From positions 1 through 64,000 of the forward strand of contig OMWI01000008.1 of NCBI GenBank assembly GCA_900314715.1: DNA of 64,000 bases. The letters run 5' to 3'. Numbering within the stretch: position 1 is the first letter of the stretch; each line of letters opens with the position of its first letter. A program made the translations under genes and the position numbers. The notes under the pieces are model-generated. The model saw only the letters and a program-made list of their open reading frames with translations, ran no database searches and was not told the origin of the DNA. Shown here one piece after another: positions 9,788 to 18,982 of this stretch. This DNA comes from an uncultured Prevotellaceae bacterium (GTDB lineage: Bacteria; Bacteroidota; Bacteroidia; Bacteroidales; Bacteroidaceae).

Positions 9788-11449
9788 TCAATAAGAGAAG
9801 GAACTACCACCCAAGAATTCTCGCAACAACGAGATAGGTGGCAACATGTCGTACGGAATGGAGACGAAATACTTGAGGAACATACGCAAGCGGTAAGCCT
9901 CTGCATATTCATCGCAATTCTCTGGCACTTGTTCCAATGCTGCTTCTGCCTGTGTCTTAATGGCCCCCAATTCGTAAATCATGGCCGTATTGAACATGGC
10001 ATCAGCATTTTCTTGGTATGGGAATATCCATTTGTTTTCACCTGCACGAACAGATGGCCAACGACGAATGGTGTCGGCAGCCGAACAACCACGATATTTC
10101 ACGTCGCGAATGATGCGACGAAGCAAGCGATTATCTGTCGTGGGAATATAATTATGTGTATCGAGCAAGATGGTCGTCAGTGCCGACGCATACACGCGAA
10201 ACTTCTGTTCATCGGGGATTTGTGCCGTCAGTTCTGGATTCAATGCATGAATGCCCTCCATCACCAATAAGTCGTTTTCTCTCAATTGCAATTTCTTTCC
10301 GCTCATCTCGCTCTTACCCGTCTGGAAATTATATCGCGGCAACTCCACTTCCTCTCCCTTGAAGAGTGCGGTAAGCTGTTGATTGAGCAAGGGGATATTG
10401 AGTGCATACAAACTTTCGTAATCATATTCGCCCTTTTCGTCCTTTGGCGTAAGTTCACGATCTACGAAGAAATCGTCTAACGATATTTGTACAGGACGAA
10501 TGCCATTGGTCATCAACTGGATTGACAATCGTTTGCAAGTAGTGGTCTTACCGCTGGATGAAGGTCCTGCAATCAGCACCATCTTCACACCCTTTCGATT
10601 GGCAATCTCATCGGCTAAGTACGCCAATTTCTTTTCTTGCAATGCCTCAGATACGTTAATCATCATGCTCGCATAACCTTTCTGTACGGCATTATTAAGT
10701 TCACCCACCGTACCAACACGAACAATATGTTGCCAACGATGATGCTCCTTGAATACCTCAAACATCTTATCTTGACGAACCATCTCTCCCAATTGAGAAG
10801 GATTATCCATTGAAGGAATGCGAAGCAACAATCCATCATAATACTTTTCCAATCCGAAAAGATGCAACTGACTGGTGTTGGTCAGCAATGCCCCATAGAA
10901 ATAATCCACGTATCCGTCTAAGTCGTAATACGTCGTATAGAGCGAACCCATCGTTTCAAGCAGTTTTACCTTTGAGTGAGTACCCAAATCCTTAAACAAT
11001 TTGATGGCTTCTTCCGTTGGCACATGATGGCGACGAATGGGAATGGCAGCATCGATGAGTTGCTGTATCCTATTGCGCAAATTGTCTACATCCTCCAAAT
11101 TCACGTCTCGTCCTATCTTCAAGTTACAATAGTAACCATTAGAAACGGGAATGTCTATCACCACCGAACCTGTAGGATATAAGTCGTGAACGGCCTTGCA
11201 CAAAACAAAGAACAATGTTCGCGTATAGGTACGAGAGCCTGCTGAGGTACGTAAATCCAAGAATTCAACCAACTTGTTATGATACAAGCGAAAGTTCAAG
11301 CCTTCGACCACATTGTTCACCTTAGCACAAATAGGTCCGTACGACATATTCAAATTAAATTGACTATAAACGTCAGAAAGTGTGCTTCCGATTGCAACTT
11401 CTTGAGTTTTTTTATTATTTTTGCAACGTATTTGTATCGTCTGTTTCAT
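9788..11449 (-). CDS. Nucleoside (uridine-type) kinase with N-terminal TGS-like region
   Basis: The 553-residue protein has a small N-terminal TGS-like domain (MKQTIQIRCKN to about residue 65). A threonyl-tRNA-synthetase-like second domain follows (about 90-240), then a P-loop kinase of the uridine kinase/phosphoribulokinase type. The Walker A motif is GPSSSGKTTT near residue 295, and VMEGIHALNP is a later kinase segment. This architecture is widespread in Bacteroidetes, annotated as nucleoside kinase; its true substrate is uncertain. ATG 11449 is preferred because it begins the TGS fold, while the frame stays open 22 codons further upstream. It heads the minus-strand run toward korAB and GH106 and is divergent from the Na/Pi transporter. 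Confidence 0.82.
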   Translation of the reverse strand: MKQTIQIRCKNNKKTQEVAIGSTLSDVYSQFNLNMSYGPICAKVNNVVEGLNFRLYHNKLVEFLDLRTSAGSRTYTRTLFFVLCKAVHDLYPTGSVVIDIPVSNGYYCNLKIGRDVNLEDVDNLRNRIQQLIDAAIPIRRHHVPTEEAIKLFKDLGTHSKVKLLETMGSLYTTYYDLDGYVDYFYGALLTNTSQLHLFGLEKYYDGLLLRIPSMDNPSQLGEMVRQDKMFEVFKEHHRWQHIVRVGTVGELNNAVQKGYASMMINVSEALQEKKLAYLADEIANRKGVKMVLIAGPSSSGKTTTCKRLSIQLMTNGIRPVQISLDDFFVDRELTPKDEKGEYDYESLYALNIPLLNQQLTALFKGEEVELPRYNFQTGKSEMSGKKLQLRENDLLVMEGIHALNPELTAQIPDEQKFRVYASALTTILLDTHNYIPTTDNRLLRRIIRDVKYRGCSAADTIRRWPSVRAGENKWIFPYQENADAMFNTAMIYELGAIKTQAEAALEQVPENCDEYAEAYRLRMFLKYFVSIPYDMLPPISLLREFLGGSSFSY

Positions 11450-11537
11450 AAGTCTAAAACTGATTCTTGAAAACAACGTGTAAAGGTACGTATTTTTTTT
11501 GAAACAATTTGTCACATTGTTAATAAATTAATAAAAT

Positions 11538-13256
11538 ATGTCGATTTTGGTGATTTTCAAACTCCTTGGCTCACTCTCACTACTCATGTTTGGTATGAAA
11601 TCCATGAGTGATGCTTTACAAAAAATGGTAGGGTCTCAACTTCGTCATGTGTTAGGAGCCAAAACCACCAACCGATTCACGGGAGTACTCAGTGGTATGT
11701 TTGTAACGGCAGCCGTACAATCGTCTACAGCTACCACCGTCATGACCGTCTCATTCGTTTCGGCAGGTTTGCTCACCCTCATGCAAGCCATCTCTGTTAT
11801 CATGGGTGCGCACATCGGAACCACCGTCACGGCATGGATTATGTCATTGGCATTCTCCTTCAACACCTCCAACTTCGTCTATCCCGCTTTCTTTCTCGGA
11901 ATCATACTCATATACATGAAGAGCAAGCGCATCATCGGGGATTTCCTTTTCGGTGCTGCTTTCTTGTTCTTGGGATTAGGAACATTGAAGGAGACGGGAT
12001 TCAACTTGGTTAGAGTTCCTGAAACGGCGGAAGCCATTAGCGCCTTCTTCGCCAATTTCAACGAACCCAATTTCTGGAACTCTTTCTTCTTCCTCATCAT
12101 GGGAACGGTGCTTACGCTTTGCGTGCAATCATCTGCGGCAATCATGGCCATTACGATGATTTTGTGTTCCACGGGCATCTTACACATCGACCAAGGTATC
12201 ATGCTCGTTTTGGGCGAGAATATCGGTACTACCATCACGGCCAATATCGTTGCATCTACAGCTAACACCTCTGCCAGACGAGCAGCCTTCGCACACCTTG
12301 CTATCAACGTATTAGGCGTTACGTGGGCACTTATCTTGTTACGACCTTTTATCAACTTGGTTTGCGGATTAGTGGGATTCGATCGCGCCATTGACATTTC
12401 CCATCCCATGTATGCGGATAACTTTCAAAAAGCTTCCATCGTATTAGCCGCATTCCACTCCATGTTTAACATAACGAATACCCTCTTGCTCATTTGGTTT
12501 GTACCGCAAATCGAACGATTCGTTTGTTGGGCTATCAATCCCAAGAAACAAGAAGAGGAAGAAGATTTTCGCCTGCACTTCATCACTTCGGGTATCATGA
12601 AGACACCAGAACTTTCGGTATTGGAAGCACAAAAGGAAATCCATTCGTTTGCCGAACGCATCAAACTCATGTTTAATATGGTGTGCGAATTGTTGGTAGA
12701 GAAAGACGAAAACAACTTCAAGAAATTATATGAGCGCATTGAGAAATACGAAAAAATCTCTGACAACATGGAAATAGAGATTGCCCATTATTTAAATAAT
12801 GTGTCTGACGCTCACCTTTCCGATGAAACAAAGGCGAAAATTCGTGCCATGTTGCGCGAAATCAGTGAAATAGAAAGTATCGGAGATGCTTGCTTCAACA
12901 TGGCTCGCACCATTTTAAGGAAGGTTTCCAACAAGAAAGACCATTTTACGGAAGCTCAATATGCACACTTGCACCAAATGATGCAACTAACGGAAAATGC
13001 CTTGGAGGAAATGAACGTGCTCATGGGCGGTCGCAAGGAATCTTACGACAAGAATCGTATCTTTAATATCGAGAACGAAATCAACAACTATCGCAATCAA
13101 CTAAAGTCGCAAAACATCAGCGACGTTAACAACCATGTTTATACCTACGCCGTGGGAACCATCTACATGGACTTGGTTAACGAGTGCGAGAGACTGGGCG
13201 ACTATGTGGTAAATGTCGTAGAAGCTCGTATGGGTATCAGACTTAAAGAAGCTTAA
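11538..13256 (+). CDS. Na+/phosphate cotransporter family protein with PhoU-like domain
   Basis: The 572-residue inner-membrane protein has two NptA/SLC34-type repeats. The first carries VQSSTATTVMTVSF and GAHIGTTVTAW; the second carries VQSSAAIMAITMI and GENIGTTITAN. A soluble C-terminal helical PhoU-like domain follows from about residue 350 (with EIAHYLNN and MLREISEIESIGDACFNMA). Such proteins move phosphate with sodium, and the PhoU-like part may control activity. The gene is monocistronic, divergent from the nucleoside kinase, and its stop lies 6 bp from the convergent stop of the DUF1893 gene. No TAnnTTTG box is evident just upstream. Confidence 0.88.
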   Translation: MSILVIFKLLGSLSLLMFGMKSMSDALQKMVGSQLRHVLGAKTTNRFTGVLSGMFVTAAVQSSTATTVMTVSFVSAGLLTLMQAISVIMGAHIGTTVTAWIMSLAFSFNTSNFVYPAFFLGIILIYMKSKRIIGDFLFGAAFLFLGLGTLKETGFNLVRVPETAEAISAFFANFNEPNFWNSFFFLIMGTVLTLCVQSSAAIMAITMILCSTGILHIDQGIMLVLGENIGTTITANIVASTANTSARRAAFAHLAINVLGVTWALILLRPFINLVCGLVGFDRAIDISHPMYADNFQKASIVLAAFHSMFNITNTLLLIWFVPQIERFVCWAINPKKQEEEEDFRLHFITSGIMKTPELSVLEAQKEIHSFAERIKLMFNMVCELLVEKDENNFKKLYERIEKYEKISDNMEIEIAHYLNNVSDAHLSDETKAKIRAMLREISEIESIGDACFNMARTILRKVSNKKDHFTEAQYAHLHQMMQLTENALEEMNVLMGGRKESYDKNRIFNIENEINNYRNQLKSQNISDVNNHVYTYAVGTIYMDLVNECERLGDYVVNVVEARMGIRLKEA

Positions 13257-13262
13257 GGCAAA

Positions 13263-13610
13263 CTACTCGTTAATCTCACCCAGCATCACCCAGATTTCAA
13301 GGAAACGCTCGTGGTCAACCTTCTTGCCATACGATACCCTGATTCCAGCATTCTTCAAGGTTTCGTAAGCTTGCTCGCTCATGTAGTCGGCATACACTTC
13401 ACTTACGCCTCCGTTTACCATCAACTCTGCCGCCGAATGTCCTACGGCCTTGTCTGCAATCTTTGCCTTTAGGAACAATTCTGGTTCATCACTCATTAAA
13501 TTGTACAATCTTCGCACCCCCCTACCCTTGAATGTGCGAATATGCCCGTCGTGCAATACTACAAGGTAGCATTGCTCTACGTGCAGGCGGTCTATTAATT
13601 CGTTCATCAT
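13263..13610 (-). CDS. DUF1893 family protein
   Basis: This 115-residue soluble protein resembles the DUF1893 (TM1506-like) family. Members are about 110-130 residues, begin with a segment like YLVVLHDGHIRTFKGRGVR, and have KIADKAVGHSAAELMVNGGV in the middle. The family has a cytidine-deaminase-like fold but no established reaction, so no function is assigned. Either of two adjacent ATG codons could be the start (13610 or 13607). It converges on the Na/Pi transporter gene with a 6-bp gap and no hairpin between them. A -7 box TATCTTTG on the minus strand lies at 13643-13650. Confidence 0.8.
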   Translation of the reverse strand: MMNELIDRLHVEQCYLVVLHDGHIRTFKGRGVRRLYNLMSDEPELFLKAKIADKAVGHSAAELMVNGGVSEVYADYMSEQAYETLKNAGIRVSYGKKVDHERFLEIWVMLGEINE

Positions 13611-13642
13611 GGCTTTTCTGCTTTAATAGTTGTTTCTTTTTG

Positions 13643-13650
13643 CAAAGATA
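13643..13650 (-). promoter_or_regulatory. Promoter -7 box for the DUF1893 gene
   Basis: On the minus strand this reads TATCTTTG, a TAnnTTTG match 33 bp before the DUF1893 start. No -33 box at 19-21 bp was found. Confidence 0.5.
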
Positions 13651-13711
13651 ATAAATTTTACACAACTTTCATGTCATGAATTGAGAATATTTTAATTTCA
13701 TTGCCTGATGC

Positions 13712-13742
13712 TTGGTAGTTATTCATTTTTTTAGTACTTTCG
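13712..13742 (+). promoter_or_regulatory. Promoter of the GH30 gene
   Basis: TTGG at 13712-13715, a 19-bp spacer and TACTTTCG at 13735-13742 match the Bacteroidetes pattern with one mismatch in the -7 box. The ATG follows 28 bp later. Confidence 0.6.
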
Positions 13743-13770
13743 CAACCGAATTACACATTTACTTTCTACA

Positions 13771-15291
13771 ATGAAAAAGATTTTTACGTTTCTGATAGCT
13801 TTAGCAACCACTTCAGCTATCCACGCAGCTTCCATCGAGTTAACGATAAGCAACACTCGTTGTCAGAAGGTGACGGGATTCGGCGCTGCTTGTTGCGATG
13901 GTGCCATGTGTCCGTTTGGAACCGACACCAATCCCGTTCGACTACTCTATGGTCCCACGTCGCAAATCGGACTGAACATCATGCGCATGGAAATTTCACC
14001 GAATTTCGTAGGCGACGTTATTGTTCCTGAGTGGGGCAACTATGATACACCTTACGATTGGAAGGGTTCTCTGCCATCGGCAAAAATCGTCAAGCAACGT
14101 GGCGGTATCGTATTCGGAACACCTTGGTCTCCTCCTGGCGATTACAAAACCAACGGTACGGCACAGGGCGGCAATGCCGACGACCAAGGCAAACAACGTG
14201 GTGCTTTGCGTGATGATTGCTATGACAAATTCTTCCCATGGCTGAACACTTTCTTGGCGTATATGAAGAAGAATGGCGTGAATGTTGATGCCGTTTCTAT
14301 CCAAAATGAGCCCGACTGGTGGGTAAACTATTCTGGTTGTCTCTACACGCCACAACAACAACTCAATCTGGTGAAGAACTATGCTCACATGCTCGACCGC
14401 GAAACCTATCCTGGTGTGCGCCTCATCAGTGCCGAGCCTTTAGGATTCGACCCCAACTATTCCAACACACTATTGAATGACCCCGTAGCACGTGAACAAA
14501 TCGACATCATCGCGGGTCACCTCTACGGTCATCCACCATTGGGAAACCTGAAGAGTTCCGCCGTGTTGGCAGCCAAATATGGCAAGGAAGTATGGATGAC
14601 GGAGCATTCTGTGACTGACAACATCGACCATCTGCCGAACTGGCACGAAAATCTTATCTTTGCCGAGGAACTCAACGAATGTATGTTGGCTGGTTGTACA
14701 GGCTATATCTATTGGTACATGCGTGCTCATTGGGCTTTTGTGGGTACGGGCGAAGCTAAATATAATCCAGGTAACACCAAAAATAAGTTGTTGCCTCGTG
14801 CTTTCGTCATGTCGCATTTCTCCAAAAATGTAACGGGTTCTACTCGCTTAGCCACTTCAAAAGACAAGACTTCTGGCGAAGGAGCGGCCGCAGAGTATTC
14901 GGCATATATCAAAGGTGACTCTATCATCGTCATGGCTATTGACACAACGAAGAATAGTGTTGACTTGAAATTGAAGTTGCCTTATAAGGTAAAGAGCGGC
15001 AAACATATATTGTCTACAGGCAATGAGACCGCCAATCTCTGTCAGGAGGCAGCTATCACCATCGACGAACCAACAAAGGAAGTAATCGTTAGAATGCCTG
15101 CACGTAGCGTGAACACTTATATCTTAACGATTGACCAAGCAAGTACAGCTATTGAAGAACTGACGCAAACGGAAGATACAACCGTCAAGGCTTATTACGA
15201 CTTGCAAGGACGACGGCTCAATACGCCTCGTGGAATGTGCATCGAGAAACGTTCTGATGGCACTTCCCGCAAAGTTTACATCGATGAATAA
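13771..15291 (+). CDS. Secreted GH30 (subfamily 8-like) glucuronoxylanase
   Basis: The 506-residue protein starts with a signal peptide (cleavage about residue 19, after AIHA). It matches GH30 xylanases: TGFGAACCDGAM at the N-terminus, the acid/base glutamate E180 in VSIQNEPDWW, and the nucleophile E278 in VWMTEHSV. R318 in YIYWYMRAHW stands where subfamily-8 enzymes carry the arginine that binds the methylglucuronic acid side chain of xylan; that alignment is by eye. A beta-sandwich side domain follows (about 370-460). The C-terminus YYDLQGRRLNTPRG is a diverged version of the tail shared by other secreted proteins here. It is transcribed alone, with its own promoter and a terminator at 15325-15355. 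Confidence 0.85.
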   Translation: MKKIFTFLIALATTSAIHAASIELTISNTRCQKVTGFGAACCDGAMCPFGTDTNPVRLLYGPTSQIGLNIMRMEISPNFVGDVIVPEWGNYDTPYDWKGSLPSAKIVKQRGGIVFGTPWSPPGDYKTNGTAQGGNADDQGKQRGALRDDCYDKFFPWLNTFLAYMKKNGVNVDAVSIQNEPDWWVNYSGCLYTPQQQLNLVKNYAHMLDRETYPGVRLISAEPLGFDPNYSNTLLNDPVAREQIDIIAGHLYGHPPLGNLKSSAVLAAKYGKEVWMTEHSVTDNIDHLPNWHENLIFAEELNECMLAGCTGYIYWYMRAHWAFVGTGEAKYNPGNTKNKLLPRAFVMSHFSKNVTGSTRLATSKDKTSGEGAAAEYSAYIKGDSIIVMAIDTTKNSVDLKLKLPYKVKSGKHILSTGNETANLCQEAAITIDEPTKEVIVRMPARSVNTYILTIDQASTAIEELTQTEDTTVKAYYDLQGRRLNTPRGMCIEKRSDGTSRKVYIDE

Positions 15292-15324
15292 ACACATTCG
15301 TTCATCGAATCATTAAGATAACAG

Positions 15325-15360
15325 GCACCAGAATAGTTGACAATTATTCTGGTGCTTGTT
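15325..15360 (+). terminator. Rho-independent terminator after the GH30 gene
   Basis: GCACCAGAATA (15325-15335) pairs perfectly with TATTCTGGTGC (15345-15355) across a 9-base loop. TTGTTTTT follows. It lies 34 bp after the GH30 stop. Confidence 0.85.
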
Positions 15361-15436
15361 TTTATGATGTTAGAAAACAAAGGCTATATTTATTGATGTT
15401 TGTTCTAAACCATCAACAAAGCTATCCTTTGCATCA

Positions 15437-15490
15437 CGCAAATATATCGTTTAGGATGCGCAAACATATCATTTACGAGTCGCAAATTTC
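15437..15490. repeat. 22-bp direct repeat, about 2.5 units
   Basis: CGCAAATATATCGTTTAGG-ATG (15437-15458), CGCAAACATATCATTTACG-AGT (15459-15480) and a third partial unit CGCAAATTTCC (15481-) follow head to tail. Units two and three run into the 3' end of the symporter coding sequence. A related three-unit array lies at 28865-28930. Confidence 0.75.
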
Positions 15491-16647
15491 CTTTTCGTAA
15501 ACTGATCTACAACGAGGGCAATGGCGCCATCACCTGTTACGTTGCAAGCAGTGCCGAAGGAATCCATGGAAATATATAGGGCAATCATCAATGCTTGTTC
15601 TTCTGGTCCAAAGCCGAGGATGGTAGCCAAAGGAGCCAATGCTGCCATGATAGCACCACCAGGTACGCCTGGGGCGGCAACCATCACAATTCCTAACATC
15701 AAGACGAAGTTGAGGAAGGTAACAAAATCGTAGGGCAGACCTTTCATCAAGCATATCGTCAACGCACAGGCGGTAATCTTCATAGCAGAACCTGACATGT
15801 GAATCGTAGCGCAGAGAGGAACGGTAAAGCCAGCAATATCCTCAGAAACACCATTCTTGATGGTCTGTCGAAGCGTTACGGGAATGGTAGCAGCCGAAGA
15901 CGAAGTGCCCAACGCCGTGAGATAGGCGGGAATCATGTTCCACAATAGACGCAACGGATTTTTCCTGACGATTCCACCCGCAATGCAGAATTGGTACAAC
16001 AACACCAAGATGTGAAGGGCAAATATCACGATGATTATCTGGATGAATACCAACATGATATGATAAGCCTGTCCTGTATATGTCATTTGCAGGAAGATGC
16101 CAAAGATATACAACGGCAACAAGGGGATAATGGCATGATGAATAGCCATGACAATGGCGGTCTTGAAGTCTTCGAAGATACCTTTCAACTTATTCAATTC
16201 ACCGTATGCAATGGTCAATCCCATCATGAACGAAAACACCAATCCGCTCATTACCTCGATGATAGGCGGTATTTGTATGGTGAAAAAAGGTGCAATGGTA
16301 ACCGCCTCCTCTACTTTGGTTATATTTGCCGTGTTTTCCACCATGGCAGGAAACAGCCAACTTCCCGTACCGTAGGAAAGGATTCCCGAAATGACCGTGT
16401 CGAGATAGGCAATGGCAACGGTGATAAGCAACAACTTACCTGCCGACTTTCCGATGTCGGCGATAGCTGGCGTTACCAATCCCACGATGATAAGGGGAAT
16501 CATAAAGCCAAGAAACTGGCTGAATACGGCATTGAACGTAGTGAATACGCGCACCCACGGCAATGAAAACACATTGCCGAACACGATGCCGAGAATGATT
16601 GCAATGATAATACGCGGCAATAAGCTAATCTTCAGACGGAAACCCAT
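15469..16647 (-). CDS. Dicarboxylate/amino acid:cation symporter (DAACS family)
   Basis: The 392-residue membrane protein carries the DAACS hallmarks: the serine-rich re-entrant loop ALGTSSSAATIPVTL, then TVPLCATIHMSGSAM, GVPGGAIMAALAPLA and SMDSFGTACNVTGDGAIAL. These residues form the Na+/substrate site in GltPh-type carriers. The family moves glutamate, aspartate, serine or C4-dicarboxylates with Na+ or H+; the substrate here is not decided. It begins with MGFRLKISLLPRIIIAIILG. The last residues (KFATRK) are encoded by part of a 22-bp repeat, so the C-terminus may be variable among strains. It lies 74 bp downstream of the flavoprotein gene, separated by palindromic sequence. Confidence 0.88.
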   Translation of the reverse strand: MGFRLKISLLPRIIIAIILGIVFGNVFSLPWVRVFTTFNAVFSQFLGFMIPLIIVGLVTPAIADIGKSAGKLLLITVAIAYLDTVISGILSYGTGSWLFPAMVENTANITKVEEAVTIAPFFTIQIPPIIEVMSGLVFSFMMGLTIAYGELNKLKGIFEDFKTAIVMAIHHAIIPLLPLYIFGIFLQMTYTGQAYHIMLVFIQIIIVIFALHILVLLYQFCIAGGIVRKNPLRLLWNMIPAYLTALGTSSSAATIPVTLRQTIKNGVSEDIAGFTVPLCATIHMSGSAMKITACALTICLMKGLPYDFVTFLNFVLMLGIVMVAAPGVPGGAIMAALAPLATILGFGPEEQALMIALYISMDSFGTACNVTGDGAIALVVDQFTKRKFATRK

Positions 16648-16669
16648 ATTAAGTCAAGCTAATTATTCT

Positions 16670-16721
16670 TTAAAGACTCTAAGGACCTTAACGTCTTTAA
16701 GGCCCTTAAAGTATTTAAGGA
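16670..16721. repeat. Palindromic CTTTAAGG-type intergenic element
   Basis: The gap between the flavoprotein stop and the symporter start holds repeated TTAAGG/CCTTAA words. The core CTTTAAGGCCCTTAAAG (16695-16711) is a perfect palindrome around a central C. Related half-sites are CCTTAA at 16686-16691 and TTTAAGG at 16714-16720. It could be a weak terminator or a protein site; neither is shown. Confidence 0.6.
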
Positions 16722-17909
16722 TTATTGATTTAATATTCTCTTTGCCATGGCACGTCCGAGAGCCTCACAAGCGGCTTTGCTCTCTGCACTCAAGGCCTGC
16801 TTCATCTCCACAGGTTCACCAACGGCTTCGAAGTGTAAGCGTGTGTCGTTCCACTCCTTGATTTTCTCTACCGCCTTGCTTGCCCAGCCATAACTGCCAA
16901 ACCAACCCAAGAGGTGATTCTTGATGTCTTTGCCTGCAATCTCGGAGAGCAACACATCCATCTCATGATACAATCCAGTATTGTAGGTAGGAGCACCCAC
17001 GATAAGGCCATTGTAACGGAAGATGTCGCGGATGATATAGGAATGATGCGTTTTCGACACATTATATATTACTATATTCTTCAATCCCTCCTGACTTGCC
17101 GCTCTTGCGATGACCTCAGCCATTCGTTCCGTGTTGCCATACATCGTACCATAGCAAATCACCAAGCCAGGTTCGGTTTCGTACTTACTCATCTGGTCGT
17201 ACATACCCACCACCTTGTCGATATAATCATGCCAAACAGGTCCATGAGTGGCACAGATGTAGTCAATCTTCACGCCAGCCAGTTTCTTCAAGGCATTCTG
17301 TACGGGAACACCATACTTGCCAACGATATTGGAATAATAGCGAACCATCTCCAACCAGAACGTATCGCAATTGATTTCGCTATCAATCACGCCACCATTC
17401 AATGCGCCAAAGCAACCGAATGCGTCGCCAGAAAACAAGATGTTGTTTACGGAGTCGAGCGTCACCATCGTCTCTGGCCAATGCACCATAGGCGTCAACA
17501 CGAAATTCAACGTATGGTGTCCCAATTCCAATGAGTCGCCATTTTTCACTTCCAATTGATTGTCGCCAATGCCATAGAATCCCTGCATCATGCCGAAGGT
17601 TTTCTTGTTGCCCACAATCTTCGCATTGGGATAATACTTTTTCATTAAAGCCAACGAACCACTATGGTCGGGTTCCATGTGATTGATGACAATGTAGTCG
17701 ATAGGACGGTCACCTATCACTTCATGAATGTTTTCCAGACATTGCGTAAAGAAATCCACCTCAACGGTATCAATCAAACACACCAAATCGTCGTCTATCA
17801 AGTACGAATTATATGAAACACCATTTGGCAAAGGCCACAATCCTTCAAAAAGATTTTTGTTGCGGTCGTTAACGCCAACATAATAAACTTTGTTGCTAAT
17901 TTCTATCAT
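16722..17909 (-). CDS. fprA: FprA-type flavo-diiron protein (A-type flavoprotein)
   Basis: The 395-residue cytoplasmic enzyme reduces O2 (or NO) to water (or N2O), protecting an anaerobe. The N-terminal beta-lactamase-like domain has diiron ligands in NHMEPDHSG (H77, E79, D81, H82 region), a later MVHWPETM, FSGDAFG and CATHGPVWHDY. The C-terminal flavodoxin domain begins VICYGTMYGNTERMAEVIA, the FMN loop. I choose ATG 17909 (MIEISNKVYYVG); the frame extends 23 codons upstream but without family similarity. It is divergent from the sugar kinase gene across about 140 bp of AT-rich DNA. No rubredoxin domain is fused. Confidence 0.9.
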   Translation of the reverse strand: MIEISNKVYYVGVNDRNKNLFEGLWPLPNGVSYNSYLIDDDLVCLIDTVEVDFFTQCLENIHEVIGDRPIDYIVINHMEPDHSGSLALMKKYYPNAKIVGNKKTFGMMQGFYGIGDNQLEVKNGDSLELGHHTLNFVLTPMVHWPETMVTLDSVNNILFSGDAFGCFGALNGGVIDSEINCDTFWLEMVRYYSNIVGKYGVPVQNALKKLAGVKIDYICATHGPVWHDYIDKVVGMYDQMSKYETEPGLVICYGTMYGNTERMAEVIARAASQEGLKNIVIYNVSKTHHSYIIRDIFRYNGLIVGAPTYNTGLYHEMDVLLSEIAGKDIKNHLLGWFGSYGWASKAVEKIKEWNDTRLHFEAVGEPVEMKQALSAESKAACEALGRAMAKRILNQ

Positions 17910-18052
17910 CGGTATATCGTTATTTAAATAATTTGCAAATATCCGAATTTTTATGCAAATAGCAAAATGATTTCGCAAAAAACATCTCCTTACATTTTGT
18001 TATTTGCCCAAAAATATAGAAATTTGCAAACTGAACCATAATACTTTTATAT

Positions 18053-18982
18053 ATGCGCAAGGTAATAGGAATAGGAGAGACCGTTCTCGACATCATATTT
18101 AAAAACGACCAACCCATCGGAGCATATCCTGGAGGGTCTACTTTTAATGCCATCATCTCATTGGGACGTTGTGGCGTAAACACCTCGTTTATCTCTGAAG
18201 CAGGAAACGACCGAGTGGGTAAACAAATCATCGATTTTCTCAAGGAAAATGGCGTTGACGCATCAGGCGTCAGTCGCTTTCCCGACTCACAATCGCCCAT
18301 CTCTTTGGCATTCCTCAACGAGAACAACGATGCGGAATATCTTTTTTATAAAGACCATCCACACGACCAATTGGATTTCGTATATCCCGACATACAAGCA
18401 GACGACGTCGTATTGTTTGGCTCTTACTTCGCCGTCAATCCCGTTATTCGCCCACAAGTGATGGGTTTGTTGGATTACGCTCGCAATCATGGTGCCATTA
18501 TCTATTACGACGTGAATTTCCGTCCATCACATAAGCACGAAGTAATGAAACTCACGCCTAACTTATTGGAAAACTTGGAATATGCAGACATCGTGCGTGG
18601 AAGTCATGAGGATTTTGAAGTGTTGTATAAAATGGACGACCCCAATAAGGTGTATAATTCGGAAATCTCCTTCTATTGCAAGAAGTTCATCTATACACAC
18701 GGAAGCAAACCCGTAACGTTGAGAGCAGAAAATGGTTTCCGCAAAGAATATCCCGTTAAGCAAACCCAAACCGTGAGTACCATCGGTGCAGGCGACAACT
18801 TCAACGCAGGTTTCATTTTCGGCTTGTTAAAGTACGGTATTACGCACAGACATATTGAAAGCGGACTTACCGAAGAGCAATGGGACAACATCATTGAATG
18901 TGCCCAAGCATTCTCTGCCGAAACGTGTAAAAGTCTCTTCAACTACGTATCCGTAGAGTTTGGAAAGCAACAAAAAGCATGA
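18053..18982 (+). CDS. PfkB-family sugar kinase (fructokinase-like)
   Basis: The 309-residue kinase has both PfkB signatures: GGSTFNAIISLGRCGVNTSF near residue 28, and TIGAGDNFNAGFIFGLL near residue 241, whose GAGD aspartate is the catalytic base. The usual alanine or serine after GAGD is asparagine here. The family phosphorylates fructose, ribose, 2-keto-3-deoxygluconate or nucleosides; fructose is the most likely guess for this Bacteroidales clade, but the substrate is not proven. ATG 18053 (MRKVIGIGETVLDII) begins the fold directly. Its stop overlaps the M16 peptidase start by four bases (ATGA), so the two are translationally coupled. Confidence 0.85.
   Translation: MRKVIGIGETVLDIIFKNDQPIGAYPGGSTFNAIISLGRCGVNTSFISEAGNDRVGKQIIDFLKENGVDASGVSRFPDSQSPISLAFLNENNDAEYLFYKDHPHDQLDFVYPDIQADDVVLFGSYFAVNPVIRPQVMGLLDYARNHGAIIYYDVNFRPSHKHEVMKLTPNLLENLEYADIVRGSHEDFEVLYKMDDPNKVYNSEISFYCKKFIYTHGSKPVTLRAENGFRKEYPVKQTQTVSTIGAGDNFNAGFIFGLLKYGITHRHIESGLTEEQWDNIIECAQAFSAETCKSLFNYVSVEFGKQQKA

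Noticed and set aside
11879-12409. 176-codon minus-strand frame inside the Na/Pi transporter gene
   Set aside because: Antisense shadow of a well-recognised transporter.
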